A stretch of DNA of 64,000 nucleotides from M3007 sp046296435. GTDB taxonomy: Bacteria; Bacteroidota; Bacteroidia; Chitinophagales; Saprospiraceae. The position numbers and the translations under genes are program-made. The stretch's first letter is position 1. The number at the start of each line of letters is the position of its first letter. The notes under the pieces were generated by a model. That model was not told the DNA's origin. It was given only the letters and a program-made list of their open reading frames with translations, and did not search any database. Of this stretch, positions 42,043-51,800 are shown piece by piece. The stretch lies in contig JBKBLI010000001.1 of assembly GCA_046296435.1 (NCBI GenBank), forward strand, positions 62,001-126,000, given 5' to 3'.

Positions 42043-42867
42043 TTACAAAGCGCTGTACAGCACGTGAGTTAGGTAAGCCTCATCCTGATTGTTGATGCCG
42101 AGCCGATTGTGGTTGAGGTGCAGTAGGTTAGGGAGGGATTTCTCCAACGCCGTTTTTCCCATTTCCGGCAGTATCAATTGATTGCCGCGCAGCCAACGCA
42201 GCCATTCGGGGTGTTGGCGATCGATCTTGTCCTTCTGCAAATCGTACCAAATGCCGTCCAGCAAGGCTATCAGATCATTTTTTTGACGCGAGTAGGTCTG
42301 TTCGAAGGCATCGCATATATCCTTTTTCCAGCCTGAACCGGCAGACGGCGTGTCTGGTTCGAAAAACAGTTCGATCCACTGGTCTCTCAGACGCCGGAAG
42401 TATTTCCTCGTTTGGTCCCGGTCTAATCCGGCCGCAAATGCGGCGCTAAGGTTCATCCGAAGTGCGTCGGTCAGGGCCTCTGTGTAGGTATAAGTCGCCC
42501 GGCTTATCCGTTCCAGAATCACTCTGCTTGACAAGTGGAAATACTCTTCTGCCCATGCCATACCCGTTTCGCCGCCATATCGCTCAGTCTCCGGCTCGTA
42601 AACGGCCGGCAGGTACTCGCCACGCCCGGCAAACCATCCTTCGATAGCGGGTTCGAGCGTTTCGGTAAGCCAATCGGGCTCGCCTTTAATGCGTACCCGC
42701 AATTCGGGGCGCCCCTCAGTATTTTCCATCCTGACGAAAAAAGCGCGCCGCCCGTTTTGCGACCAGACATAGGTTGCCAAGAAGGGTTTCAATGCGCGCG
42801 TTAAAAACACGTCGCCTGTTTCTAAGGGGTAAAAATGGCGAGAAATCCAGCGCATGGCGTATTGCAT
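42043..42867 (-). CDS. Orphan thiopeptide/lantibiotic dehydratase C-terminal domain protein
   Basis: 274 residues from ATG 42867 (an alternative start is 42855, MRWISRHFYPLE). The longer frame to 42891 would start inside the tRNA terminator. It matches the stand-alone SpaB/LanB C-terminal family (TIGR03891/PF14028): WISRHFYPLETGDVFLTRAL start, RRAFFVRMEN and ELRVRIKG strands, and the hallmark YEPETERYGGETGMAWAEEY stretch near residue 95-115. In RiPP pathways this domain eliminates glutamyl groups or works with a LanB partner. No LanB N-domain, precursor peptide or cyclase is visible nearby. It directly follows the initiator tRNA and its terminator. Confidence 0.85.
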   Translation of the reverse strand: MQYAMRWISRHFYPLETGDVFLTRALKPFLATYVWSQNGRRAFFVRMENTEGRPELRVRIKGEPDWLTETLEPAIEGWFAGRGEYLPAVYEPETERYGGETGMAWAEEYFHLSSRVILERISRATYTYTEALTDALRMNLSAAFAAGLDRDQTRKYFRRLRDQWIELFFEPDTPSAGSGWKKDICDAFEQTYSRQKNDLIALLDGIWYDLQKDKIDRQHPEWLRWLRGNQLILPEMGKTALEKSLPNLLHLNHNRLGINNQDEAYLTHVLYSAL

Positions 42868-42869
42868 GT

Positions 42870-42900
42870 AAATACAAAAGGCTTCGTGCAAGACGAAGCC
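42870..42900 (-). terminator. Intrinsic terminator of the initiator tRNA
   Basis: On the minus strand GGCTTCGT and ACGAAGCC form an 8-bp stem with a 5-base loop (42880-42900), then TTTTGTATTT. It begins 10 bases after the tRNA 3' end and runs up to the ATG of the LanB-type gene. Confidence 0.8.
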
Positions 42901-42910
42901 TTTTGCTTAG

Positions 42911-42983
<73 letters not shown>

Positions 42984-42994
42984 ATATCGGACCG

Positions 42995-43002
42995 CAAAGG
43001 TA
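42995..43002 (-). promoter_or_regulatory. Bacteroidota -7 promoter element of the tRNA
   Basis: TACCTTTG on the minus strand, 12 bases upstream of the tRNA 5' end. Confidence 0.65.
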
Positions 43003-43406
43003 CAATGTTTTTTATTTGTGAAAAATTTTTTTTAAAAAAAAAGCGCAAATAGAATGTTAACGCCGCAAAGCAGCTTCAAAACGAGCCTCAGACGACACAA
43101 GGCCACAGTTTAGACGTCCCGACTGCAACCTATGCGGCGAAATGAGCGAGGACATGCGCGAGCGCAGCGCAGGCGCAAGGCCTGCGCAATTGGGATCCGC
43201 TCTCGTATTCTCCCCCGTTTTTCCTGCGCGCTCCATGCGCGACTGCGCTCTGAACGTGCAGAAAGGACAAAGCGCCGCCCCATTCTCGTCAGACTTTGAA
43301 ATATACGACTCAGCTTCCCGATACGACCATTCACTGGAAAGCCTTTTTAAATCGGATGCCAAGGCCTGTACTTTTGTCATGCAATTCAAAAAAATTTCAC
43401 TTTAAG
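43003..43406. other. Spacer between tRNA promoter and TonB receptor gene
   Basis: No convincing gene in about 400 bases. It holds a T8-A9 dyad (43026-43042), a perfect GCGCAGGC/GCCTGCGC hairpin with 5-base loop (43167-43187), and the receptor promoter element at 43369. Confidence 0.5.
43369..43376 (+). promoter_or_regulatory. Bacteroidota -7 promoter element before the TonB receptor
   Basis: TACTTTTG, 30 bases before the chosen ATG at 43407. It also argues against the longer upstream frame being translated. Confidence 0.6.
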
Positions 43407-45815
43407 ATGCTTGACATGATGCGCCCATTGGTTTTTTTCTTACTACTTTTGACCGCTAACGAGATTGGCGCACAAACCCAAATCCTGCGCGGTATCGTCA
43501 TTGACCGGCAATCCGAAATGCCCTTAGCGGGCGCTACGGTTCAGTTGCTTGATCCGTCAGCCCCCAGCCAAGCGATTGGCGGCGCCGTAACGGACGCTGA
43601 CGGGCGCTTTGTCTTGCGCGACGTGCCTGCAGGGCGCCAAACGCTGCGCATTACCTATTTGGGTTACGAACCGCTTACAGCGCCCAACATCCTCGTAACC
43701 GCCGGCAAGGAGGCGACGCTCGATCTGCGGATGCAGGAATCGATTGTCGCTGTGGGCGAAGTGGTCGTCACGGCCCGCGCCGACAAAGACAAGCCGGTGA
43801 ACGATCTGGCTACAATCAGCGCGCGCGCATTTGATACGGAGCAAGTGCTGAGGTATTCAGGCGGGCGCAACGACATAGCCAAATTGGTCGCCAACTTCCC
43901 TGGAGTGGCCGCTAATAACGATGCGCGCAACGACATCATAATCAGGGGCAATTCGCCCACAGGCGTGCTATGGCGCATGGAGGGCATACCTATTCCCAAC
44001 CCCAATCACTTCAGCACCCTGGGCACAACCGGCGGGCCTGTATCGGCGCTCAACCCAAACATGATCGCTACATCTGATTTCCTAAGCGGCGCATTCCCGG
44101 CTGAGTACGGCAATGCTTTGGCAGGCGTATTCGACATCAACTTGCGCAACGGCAACCGCGACCGCTTCGAGACCACGCTTCAGTTGGGCGCCTTCTCGGG
44201 TCTGGAGGCGCTGGTAGAAGGCCCGCTAAACCCGCGGAAAGGCGGCTCTTTTGTGATGGCATACCGGCACTCATTCGTGGAGTTGGCCAATAAGGCGGGT
44301 CTGAATGTCGGAACATCGGCAATCCCCACCTACAGAGACTTTGCCTTCAATGCAGATTTTGGCATGACAAAATGGGGGCGTCTCTCGCTCTTTGGCATCG
44401 GCGGACAGAGCGCGATCGATTTTCTGGCATCAGAGATAGATACAACTGACTTATTTGCCAATCCCTCGAAAGATTCATACTCCCGATCGAAATTCGGCGT
44501 CGTGGGCTTGAAGCACAGTTTCCTTCTCGATGATCGGTCTTACATCCGAACGGCGATCTCCGCGGCGTTCACGGGGGGCTCCTTTGACGCCGACGATCTC
44601 AAGATCGAAAACGGGACGCCTTATCGCATCCTTGAGGTGCGGGATAATCAGACGAGCTTCAGGGCCAACTCTTTTTACAACGTTAAGATAAGCAAGCGCT
44701 TGAATTTGAGAGCCGGCGCCTTGGCGCAGGTTACGCGACTCGATACGCGCCTGAATACCCGCGAGAACACGCCCGATTTGGACGACGACGGACGACCTGA
44801 CTGGTTTGCCCAACGCGACTTTGACGGGTACTTTGTCCAAGCGGAGGGCTACGCGCAAGGACAATACCGCCTCAGTGCCCAGGTCGTGATAAACGCCGGG
44901 CTGCACACCCTGTTTTTTGACAAAACCAAAGACTTTGCGCTCGAGCCGCGCGCCGCAATCAATTGGAGTTTTACGCCCAAGAGCCGAATCAATCTGGGCT
45001 ATGGCATGCACCAACAAACGCAGCCGCTGCCGCTGTTTTTCTTCCGCGAAAGGCAGCCAGACGGCGGCACAATCCCCAGCAACACAAACCTGGGATTCAC
45101 CCGCAGCCAGCACTTTGTGCTGGGGTACGAGTTCAAACCATCGTCCAACTGGCGTCTGAAAGCGGAGACTTACTACCAGCACATAGACCGGGCGCCGGTG
45201 GACGCATTTCCCTCGAGCTTTTCTGTCCTCAATACCGGAGCAGATTTTATCTTCCCGGAGCGCGGCAGCTTGGTGAACGCGGGCGCCGGGCGCAACATCG
45301 GATTTGAGGCAAGCGCCGAGAGGTTTTTTAACCGGGGCTGGTACGCCTTGTTTACTACCAGCGTTTTTGACTCGAAATATACAGGCTCCGACGGTATCGA
45401 ACGCAATACTGCTTTCAACGGCCAATACGTACTCAACGCTCTGGGCGGTCGCGAGTTTGCACTTGGCCCCCATGGACGCCGATTTCTTACCCTCGATACC
45501 AAGGTCACCCTTGCAGGCGGTCGCCCATTCACGCCTGTCAATCTTGACGCCAGCCGAGCGGCCGGCCGGGAGATCTTACTTGAAGAACAGGCTTTTAGTT
45601 TGCGCATGGACCGATATTTTCGCTGGGATGTGAAATTTGGATTTCGCCTAAACAGTGCAAAAAGGAAGTTTTCACAAACCTTTTTCTTAGATTTGCAAAA
45701 CCTTACCAACAATGCAAATATCTTTGCCATGCGTTACAACACCGTACGCGGCGAGGTAGGGCGCATCAATCAGATTGGGTTTTTCCCAGATATGCTATAT
45801 CGCATTGAGTTTTAA
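43407..45815 (+). CDS. TonB-dependent outer membrane receptor
   Basis: About 802 residues from ATG 43407 (MLDMMRPLVFFLLLLTANEIGAQ signal peptide). A carboxypeptidase-regulatory-like domain (LRGIVIDRQSEMPLAGATV to LDLRMQES) leads to the plug (GEVVVTARADKDKP, IIIRGNSPTGVLWRMEGIPI, PAEYGNALAGVFDI), then a 22-strand-type barrel ending DMLYRIEF with a terminal aromatic Phe. Unlike the susC-like gene at the left edge, the plug lacks the SusC GVPL/ITTKKG motif order, so it belongs to the general Bacteroidota TonB group. A LytS/LytTR pair follows 91 bases downstream, which may sense or regulate it. Substrate unknown. Confidence 0.92.
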   Translation: MLDMMRPLVFFLLLLTANEIGAQTQILRGIVIDRQSEMPLAGATVQLLDPSAPSQAIGGAVTDADGRFVLRDVPAGRQTLRITYLGYEPLTAPNILVTAGKEATLDLRMQESIVAVGEVVVTARADKDKPVNDLATISARAFDTEQVLRYSGGRNDIAKLVANFPGVAANNDARNDIIIRGNSPTGVLWRMEGIPIPNPNHFSTLGTTGGPVSALNPNMIATSDFLSGAFPAEYGNALAGVFDINLRNGNRDRFETTLQLGAFSGLEALVEGPLNPRKGGSFVMAYRHSFVELANKAGLNVGTSAIPTYRDFAFNADFGMTKWGRLSLFGIGGQSAIDFLASEIDTTDLFANPSKDSYSRSKFGVVGLKHSFLLDDRSYIRTAISAAFTGGSFDADDLKIENGTPYRILEVRDNQTSFRANSFYNVKISKRLNLRAGALAQVTRLDTRLNTRENTPDLDDDGRPDWFAQRDFDGYFVQAEGYAQGQYRLSAQVVINAGLHTLFFDKTKDFALEPRAAINWSFTPKSRINLGYGMHQQTQPLPLFFFRERQPDGGTIPSNTNLGFTRSQHFVLGYEFKPSSNWRLKAETYYQHIDRAPVDAFPSSFSVLNTGADFIFPERGSLVNAGAGRNIGFEASAERFFNRGWYALFTTSVFDSKYTGSDGIERNTAFNGQYVLNALGGREFALGPHGRRFLTLDTKVTLAGGRPFTPVNLDASRAAGREILLEEQAFSLRMDRYFRWDVKFGFRLNSAKRKFSQTFFLDLQNLTNNANIFAMRYNTVRGEVGRINQIGFFPDMLYRIEF

Positions 45816-45906
45816 ACAGGGGTCATGGGGCGGGTTGCGCCTGTGCAGGCGGGCGCCGGGGCGCTCCGACCACATGGGCGCAACCCGCCGAAACAAATAG
45901 GCGATC

Positions 45907-46977
45907 ATGAAAAAAAAACGATTTGAGCAGATTGCCGGCTTTAATGACCGTAACATCATGCTGGTGGGAATACCAATAGCCGCGGTGATTGTTTCGCTGC
46001 TGTTATTCAACGAGCGTTTTGTCGCAGGAGAATGGTCTTTTCTGCTTTTTTGTTACCCGATCTCCCTGATTCACACCACTTGCTTCTGGGTATCCATGCG
46101 CTGGGCGTATATGCAGGCCCGCCTGCGTTTTCCGACGATGCGCGATGATCTGGCAAAACGCCTGCTAATCGTCCTATTGTCTTTTTTTGTCGTCTTCGCG
46201 ATTGTAAATTCGACGCTTGATTTTTTGTTCAGAAAGTTTTTGTTGCCTGAACACTTTGAGCCTATAAACTTTATATTTAGGTTACTGACGTCGTTTTTAA
46301 TTTCGGCTTTGGTGATTACCTTGTACGAAGCGCTTTCGTTTTATACCCTATTGCAGCGAAGCGAGGCTGATCGCGTCGATCTGCAACGCCGCCACGTGGA
46401 GTCGCAGTTGGCGGGTCTGCGCAATCAGGTCAACCCTCATTTTTTGTTCAACAGCCTCAATACGCTGGTTTACCTGATCCCCGAATCGCCGGAAAAGGCT
46501 GTGAGGTTCGTGCAGCAACTCAGCAAAGTATATCGCTATGTGCTTGAAATTAGGGACACCGGATTGATCCCCTTGCGGGAAGAATTGGAGTATCTCAAGA
46601 GTTACATTTTCTTAATCAAAGAACGCTTCGGCGAAAATATTGATATCCGTATCAGGGAACTCGAAAACGAAGAATTGGAGCATAGCCAAATCGTACCCCT
46701 GACGCTTCAAATGTTGTTTGAAAATGCGATCAAACACAACATAATCAGCGCCCAAAAACCGCTGCATGTCGAGGTTTGGGCCGAAAATAACTGGCTCGCC
46801 GTACGTAATAACCTGCAGCGTAAAGCGCAGGTAATGGATTCGACCGGCGTAGGTTTGGAGAATATCCGCTCCCGATACCGCATGCTGGCCAACGAGGAGG
46901 TCCAGGTGATCGTATCTCTCGATTATTTTACGGTGCTTTTGCCTTTGCGCATCACACAAAGCGAATTTGCCCTATGA
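45907..46977 (+). CDS. LytS/YehU-family sensor histidine kinase
   Basis: 356 residues. Four transmembrane helices occupy about residues 18-150 (IMLVGIPIAAVIVSLLLF, YPISLIHTTCFWVSM, LLIVLLSFFVVFAIVNSTL, FLISALVITLYEAL). The His_kinase domain (PF06580 type) has the phosphoacceptor in LRNQVNPHFLFNSLNTLVY, then the ATPase with LQMLFENAIKHN (N box) and GVGLENIRSRY (G box). No extracellular sensor domain, so the signal is probably membrane-borne. The stop overlaps the response-regulator start by 4 bases, a translationally coupled pair. Confidence 0.94.
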   Translation: MKKKRFEQIAGFNDRNIMLVGIPIAAVIVSLLLFNERFVAGEWSFLLFCYPISLIHTTCFWVSMRWAYMQARLRFPTMRDDLAKRLLIVLLSFFVVFAIVNSTLDFLFRKFLLPEHFEPINFIFRLLTSFLISALVITLYEALSFYTLLQRSEADRVDLQRRHVESQLAGLRNQVNPHFLFNSLNTLVYLIPESPEKAVRFVQQLSKVYRYVLEIRDTGLIPLREELEYLKSYIFLIKERFGENIDIRIRELENEELEHSQIVPLTLQMLFENAIKHNIISAQKPLHVEVWAENNWLAVRNNLQRKAQVMDSTGVGLENIRSRYRMLANEEVQVIVSLDYFTVLLPLRITQSEFAL

Positions 46978-47726
46978 AAAAAAATATCCTGATCGTCGAA
47001 GACGAATTACCGGCTGCTCGGCAATTGCAGCGCTTGCTGCGCGAGGCTATTCCGGATGCCAGTGTCCTCGAAATCCTGGATAGCGTGGAGGGGGCTGTTA
47101 ATTGGTTTCGCATTTTTCCGCCGCCGGATCTGGCGTTTATGGACATCCAGATTGCCGACGGCTTGAGTCTCGATATTTTCGCCAAAGTTAAAGTGACTTG
47201 TCCGGTTATCTTCACTACTGCATTCGACCAGTATGCCGTGCAAGCCTTTAAGGTCAATGCGATAGATTATCTGCTCAAGCCGATCGACCCGATTGAGTTG
47301 AAGAATGCCCTGGCGCGTCTTGAAGTACGGAGAGCAGACCCTGTCGCCTCCATAGAGGGCCTGCTTCGTCAACTCAAACAACCTGAATATCGGGATCGTT
47401 TTCTGGTAAAAACGGGCCAAAGCATGAGTTACATACAGGTCAAAGACATTGGATTTTTTCGCTCGTCGGAAGGGCTGACACAGGCCTTCCTTTTTTCCGG
47501 GAAAAAATATTTTGTGGATCACAGTCTGGACGAATTGGAACGCTTACTCAATCCCAAGTTTTTTTTCAGGGCTGGTCGTCCGGTTATCCTTAGCATAGAC
47601 GCCATACGCAGAATACATCCGCACCTCAACGGACGACTCAAGATAGAGGTCGCGCCCGAATCGCCGGAGTCGATCTTTGTCAGCCGCGAACGCGCCGGCG
47701 CATTCAAGAACTGGCTCGGCGCCTGA
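46974..47726 (+). CDS. LytTR-family response regulator
   Basis: 250 residues. The receiver domain has the acidic pair in IVEDELPAARQL, phosphoacceptor Asp in LAFMDIQI, Thr in FTTAFDQYAV and Lys in DYLLKPIDP. A LytTR DNA-binding domain (about 135-250) has FLVKTGQSMSYIQVKDIGFF and the FRAGRPVILSIDAIRRIHPH strand pattern. It is the partner of the kinase that overlaps it by 4 bases. Targets are unknown; the TonB receptor upstream is an obvious candidate by position. Confidence 0.94.
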   Translation: MKKNILIVEDELPAARQLQRLLREAIPDASVLEILDSVEGAVNWFRIFPPPDLAFMDIQIADGLSLDIFAKVKVTCPVIFTTAFDQYAVQAFKVNAIDYLLKPIDPIELKNALARLEVRRADPVASIEGLLRQLKQPEYRDRFLVKTGQSMSYIQVKDIGFFRSSEGLTQAFLFSGKKYFVDHSLDELERLLNPKFFFRAGRPVILSIDAIRRIHPHLNGRLKIEVAPESPESIFVSRERAGAFKNWLGA

Positions 47727-47898
47727 TTGCACTTGCCGCCCAACCCAAATCTGGCGGGTAAATTGGCAGCGGTTGTCTATTGCGCGCAGAGAATGTAAGG
47801 CTATAGCGCTGCCTATCGGCCAGGAGCGACAGATCAGTTATTTTGATGTCGGGATTAGACAAACGCAGACCCGCCGAATCACAGGATTATTGGCCGCC

Positions 47899-48579
47899 TC
47901 AATTCAGGATGCTCATATCCTTAATCAAGATATGCCTGCGCGAGAACTTGATGAGGTTATCCCGCCGCAAGTCGTTGAGTACCTTGGTGACAGTCTGGCG
48001 GCTCGCTCCGGTCAGGCCGGCAATATCCTGTTGGGTGTAGCGGTGTTTTACGAGCATTTCAAATCCTACTTTCGAGCCGTTACTCCGCGCAATGTGCACC
48101 AGAAAGTCAACGACGCGCTGGCGCGCATCCTTGAGGACAAAATCTACCAAGCGTTCTTCTACCTCGCGCAAGCGACGGTTGAAGTGTTGCAAAAGGGCCA
48201 GAGTAAATTGGGCGTTGCGCTGCATCAAGAGTCGGATTACCCCGACGGGCATTTCCAACACAACCACATCCTCAAAAGATGCGTGCGCATATTCATCTCT
48301 CAACGTCTCGTGGAATAGCGCCATTTCGCCCAGCAACTCTCCGGGCGTCACAATGGCTTTGATCAACTGCTTGCCGCTCTCGTTGAATGATCCGACCTTG
48401 ACGCGCCCCTTTAGACACAGGTGGACCGTGTCTGACTTTTCGTCGGGCATAAACAAGAAATCATACCGCTTGAAAGTGAGTCGCTCCGATCGATCCGCCA
48501 ATTGGATCATCTCGCTTTCGCTTAGGATAGCAAAAATCGGATGATTTTGCAGGATTTCGATAATCTTTGAAGTATGCAT
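47899..48579 (-). CDS. Crp/Fnr family transcriptional regulator (2)
   Basis: 226 residues, same length as the regulator at 33367 and clearly a paralogue. The beta roll (LTFKRYDFLFMPDEKSDTVH, then GELLGEMALFHE) is followed by the winged helix HRYTQQDIAGLTGASRQTV and ends HILIKDMSILN. GELLGEMALF resembles the cNMP-binding loop, but the Arg-Ser/Thr pair of true cAMP sites is not obvious. It is divergent from the SprB-like adhesin gene and may control it. A near-consensus CAACTTTG (48632-48639, minus) lies upstream. Confidence 0.9.
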   Translation of the reverse strand: MHTSKIIEILQNHPIFAILSESEMIQLADRSERLTFKRYDFLFMPDEKSDTVHLCLKGRVKVGSFNESGKQLIKAIVTPGELLGEMALFHETLRDEYAHASFEDVVVLEMPVGVIRLLMQRNAQFTLALLQHFNRRLREVEERLVDFVLKDARQRVVDFLVHIARSNGSKVGFEMLVKHRYTQQDIAGLTGASRQTVTKVLNDLRRDNLIKFSRRHILIKDMSILN

Positions 48580-48817
48580 GGTTTGTTACGCTGTTTTAGA
48601 GTCAATTAGTTGTTGCCGCCGATTTGTGGTGCAAAGTTGCGGGCATGCAGCGTCCAGGAAAAACACAATAATCCAGCGAAATCTCACTTTTACAATGAGC
48701 TAAAAATGAATAAAATGCTGATAAGCAATTTTTTAAGCTGCAAAAACAATCGATTTTTTTTGCAAAAAAATATAACCGGCGGGACGCTTATCAAGATAAC
48801 ATTTTAACAATTTGGCG

Positions 48818-48825
48818 TAACTTTG
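48818..48825 (+). promoter_or_regulatory. Bacteroidota -7 element abutting the adhesin start codon
   Basis: TAACTTTG ends only 4 bases before the ATG at 48830. If used, transcription would begin at or next to the start codon and give a leaderless mRNA. Confidence 0.5.
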
Positions 48826-48829
48826 CTGC

Positions 48830-51800
48830 ATGAAAATAAATTTCGTAGCCTCCAGAATAATAATTGCATCACTATGGCTATGCCTACTAAATGCGTCCGT
48901 TTCGGCGCAGGATGGGGTTAGTTCGGCTAATTGCGACAATCCGCCTGCTATGAGTTCGTTGATCATCAGCAACGCCAGTTGCGGACAATCTAACGGCTTC
49001 ATCATTATTGGGATGCAAGGAGGCAACAACGCCTTTGCATATGATTGGACGCCTTCAGTGAGTCTAAGCGGTTCCGCCATTGACATACCGGCAGGGTTTT
49101 ACAGGGTGCGCATAACCCGACTGACCAACCCCAGTTGCGTACTGGATACCATTCTGACGCTCAGCAACTCTGACGGCCCGGAAATCCTCAACAAGCAGAT
49201 TACTCCGGCCAACTGTCTGGCCTCAAACGGCGCTATTACGCTCAGTACTGCGCCAGCCAATACACAAATCATATGGAACAACGGGCAAACAGGCCCGACC
49301 GCTTCCAATCTGGCAAACGGTTGTTACACGGCTACGATTACCAATACGTCCAACGGGTGTTTCTCACTTATCCGAGCGTGTGTGCCCAACGTCAATCCAT
49401 TGGCTGCCGACGTAACGATATTGAACCCGGCCAAGTGCGGGCTGCCTAAAGGGCGCGCCGTCGTCCAGATCAGCGGCGGTTCGGGCGTTTACGCCTACAG
49501 TTTTGGCGCCGACAATATTTGGCAGAATCTCCCTCCGGGGCAACATACGGCTATTGTCAATGATGTGAACACAGGTTGCACGCTCAGCGTCCCGGTGATC
49601 ATGCCCGCGGCCCCTGTGGAAGCGGAGGTCCAGCTTACCGTCAACGACGTAAAATGCTCAGGACAAGGCGATGGGAATATTGAGTTCACGGTGACGCCCG
49701 GCGCCAACTTCGATTTGCCTTTCTCCTTTTCGCTGACCGATGGCGCCGGCGCCAATTACTCTCCCGGAGGACTTCCACCTGGGACTTACTTTCTGGAGGT
49801 GCGCGACGCCGACAACTGCCCGCTACCCGTGAGGATCTTCACGGTTAAATCGCCGCCGCCCTTCACGGCAGCCCCATTTGTGGCGCCGGGCAATTGCAAC
49901 GGAGGCGCGGGAATTGCGCTGATTTTTTCGGGCGGCAATGGCGTGCTGCTGGTTGACTGGGACGATTTGCCGGGATACGACAACCCCCCTAACCGCAATA
50001 ACCTGCCGGCTGGAATTTATACGGCGACCGTTTACGATAGTTTGTTTTGCTACTACCCCCTGCCTCCCATACTCGCGCCCAATTACTGCCCTACGCCCGA
50101 CACCTTTTTGCTGGTGTTGGCCGTCAACGATACGGCTTCCATTCGCCTGCCCTCGCCGCCAGGCGTACCTTCGGACCAGATAGGTTTTAGCCTTATTCCG
50201 CCGACGCCTTCGCTCTTCGGCTCTTGGAACTTGTTGCCCGACGCCCGGCTCCGCTATTCGGCAGGCCCTCTTCCGGCAGCTTATGTGGATCCGGTGCTGG
50301 TTCGCAGGCAGACAGGGATAAACGGATTGGATGACACGATATGCGTACGGGTATTGATCAGCGCTGAAAAGGTTCGCCGCGATTCGGTATATTTTGCCGT
50401 ACAGTCGGGCAATACGGCCATTTCGTGCGGAAATTTACCGCCTGACTTTGTCAATCCGCAAATCAGTCTGACCAAAAAATCCGGAAGCCTCCTCGGATTC
50501 AGCGACGTGTATGGATCGTATGCCGTAAGCCCCCAAACGGCCTGCTTGAGTTTTCAAGCCTCGGCGGGCGTATCGGGCTACAACGTCGATACAATAGGCG
50601 TGGTAGCTTACATGCCTTCACTCAAACAAGCGCGCCTGATCTACTACATTCCCAGCGTCTTGCCGGCCAATGGCTGCGACGATGGTATCAAACTCGAATC
50701 GCCCTTATTTTTTTGGGCCGACGAATGCGACGACGGCGTGGATATCTGTGTGGAGATCCCCTTTGGCGCCATCGGCGAATACGCGATTAGCGACAATGGC
50801 TCCGCCTATGCTTCCGGCCCGCTGTCGGCCTGCGATCCTGCCGAAGTATGGACGTACCAGACTTTCCTGGACCCTACCGTCGGCCCCTTTCGAATGTCCA
50901 AATGGGAAGTAAACGGTCAGTCGTATAGCGCCTATTTCTACAACGGAATCTCGCTCAACCTGCTGATGAATCAATTGGACCCGGACGGAAACTGGACGCT
51001 TGAAAGCGGAGGGTTGATGTCGGGCGGAGCGCCAAACAACACCTACGGCCCCATGGTGGTATTCTCTGCATTGGACGAGCAGTTACTCACCTTTATGCCC
51101 CAAAAACTCACCTTGCCAAGACGCACCTCTCTTCGCGTAGCCATGGGCGAACATTTATTGAGGTTCCGACGGGCGCAAAGCGGGTGTTTGGACCAGGTCG
51201 ATGTATTGGTGGCTTGCCCTAATTGTCCTCCACCCTTCTCTCAGACTCCTGATCCGGACGGAGTCCTCAGACTGATCGCCAATAACTGCGCCCGCGACAC
51301 GATTTTCTGTACCAATATCCCAACGGTCGTGAGCGCTCAATACCGAATCACGGACAACAATGCGCCGGCCAAACTGGTGAACTGCGGCAACTTTTTGGGG
51401 ATCAGCGTTGATACCGGCATCCACCAACTGCAAATATACAACCGCGCCAACTACTGCCTCACGTTGCTCCAATTAGACGTGCGCTGCACGGACGACCCGG
51501 GCGCCGATCTGGTCTTAGCGCTCTCAGACGAGGCCGTTGTATTGCTAAATACTCCTACCGACATTCCGATTATCCAGAATGACGTGGTGAATAACCAAGT
51601 TGGAAACTTTGGCGGAATAGCTGTTTTCATAATCGTGCAACAACCCAAGCACGGTTCGGCAACATACAATCCCGCTACGGGCTTGCTGACCTACACGCCC
51701 AATCCGGGCTTTTGCGGCAGCGATAGTCTTGTTTACACCATCTCTAACGAAAATGGAAGAGCGTCTTCCGCTAAGGTCAGCCTCAGCGTTTTGTGCGAGG

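Noticed and set aside
43167..43187. GCGCAGGC hairpin as a REP-like family with the palindrome near 32235-32250
   Set aside because: Both contain GGCCTGCGCAA, but two short GC-rich palindromes in 64 kb of GC-rich DNA are not enough to call a family.
44475..45473. 332-residue open frame antisense to the TonB receptor
   Set aside because: Shadow frame; the sense strand has a complete receptor with promoter and signal peptide.
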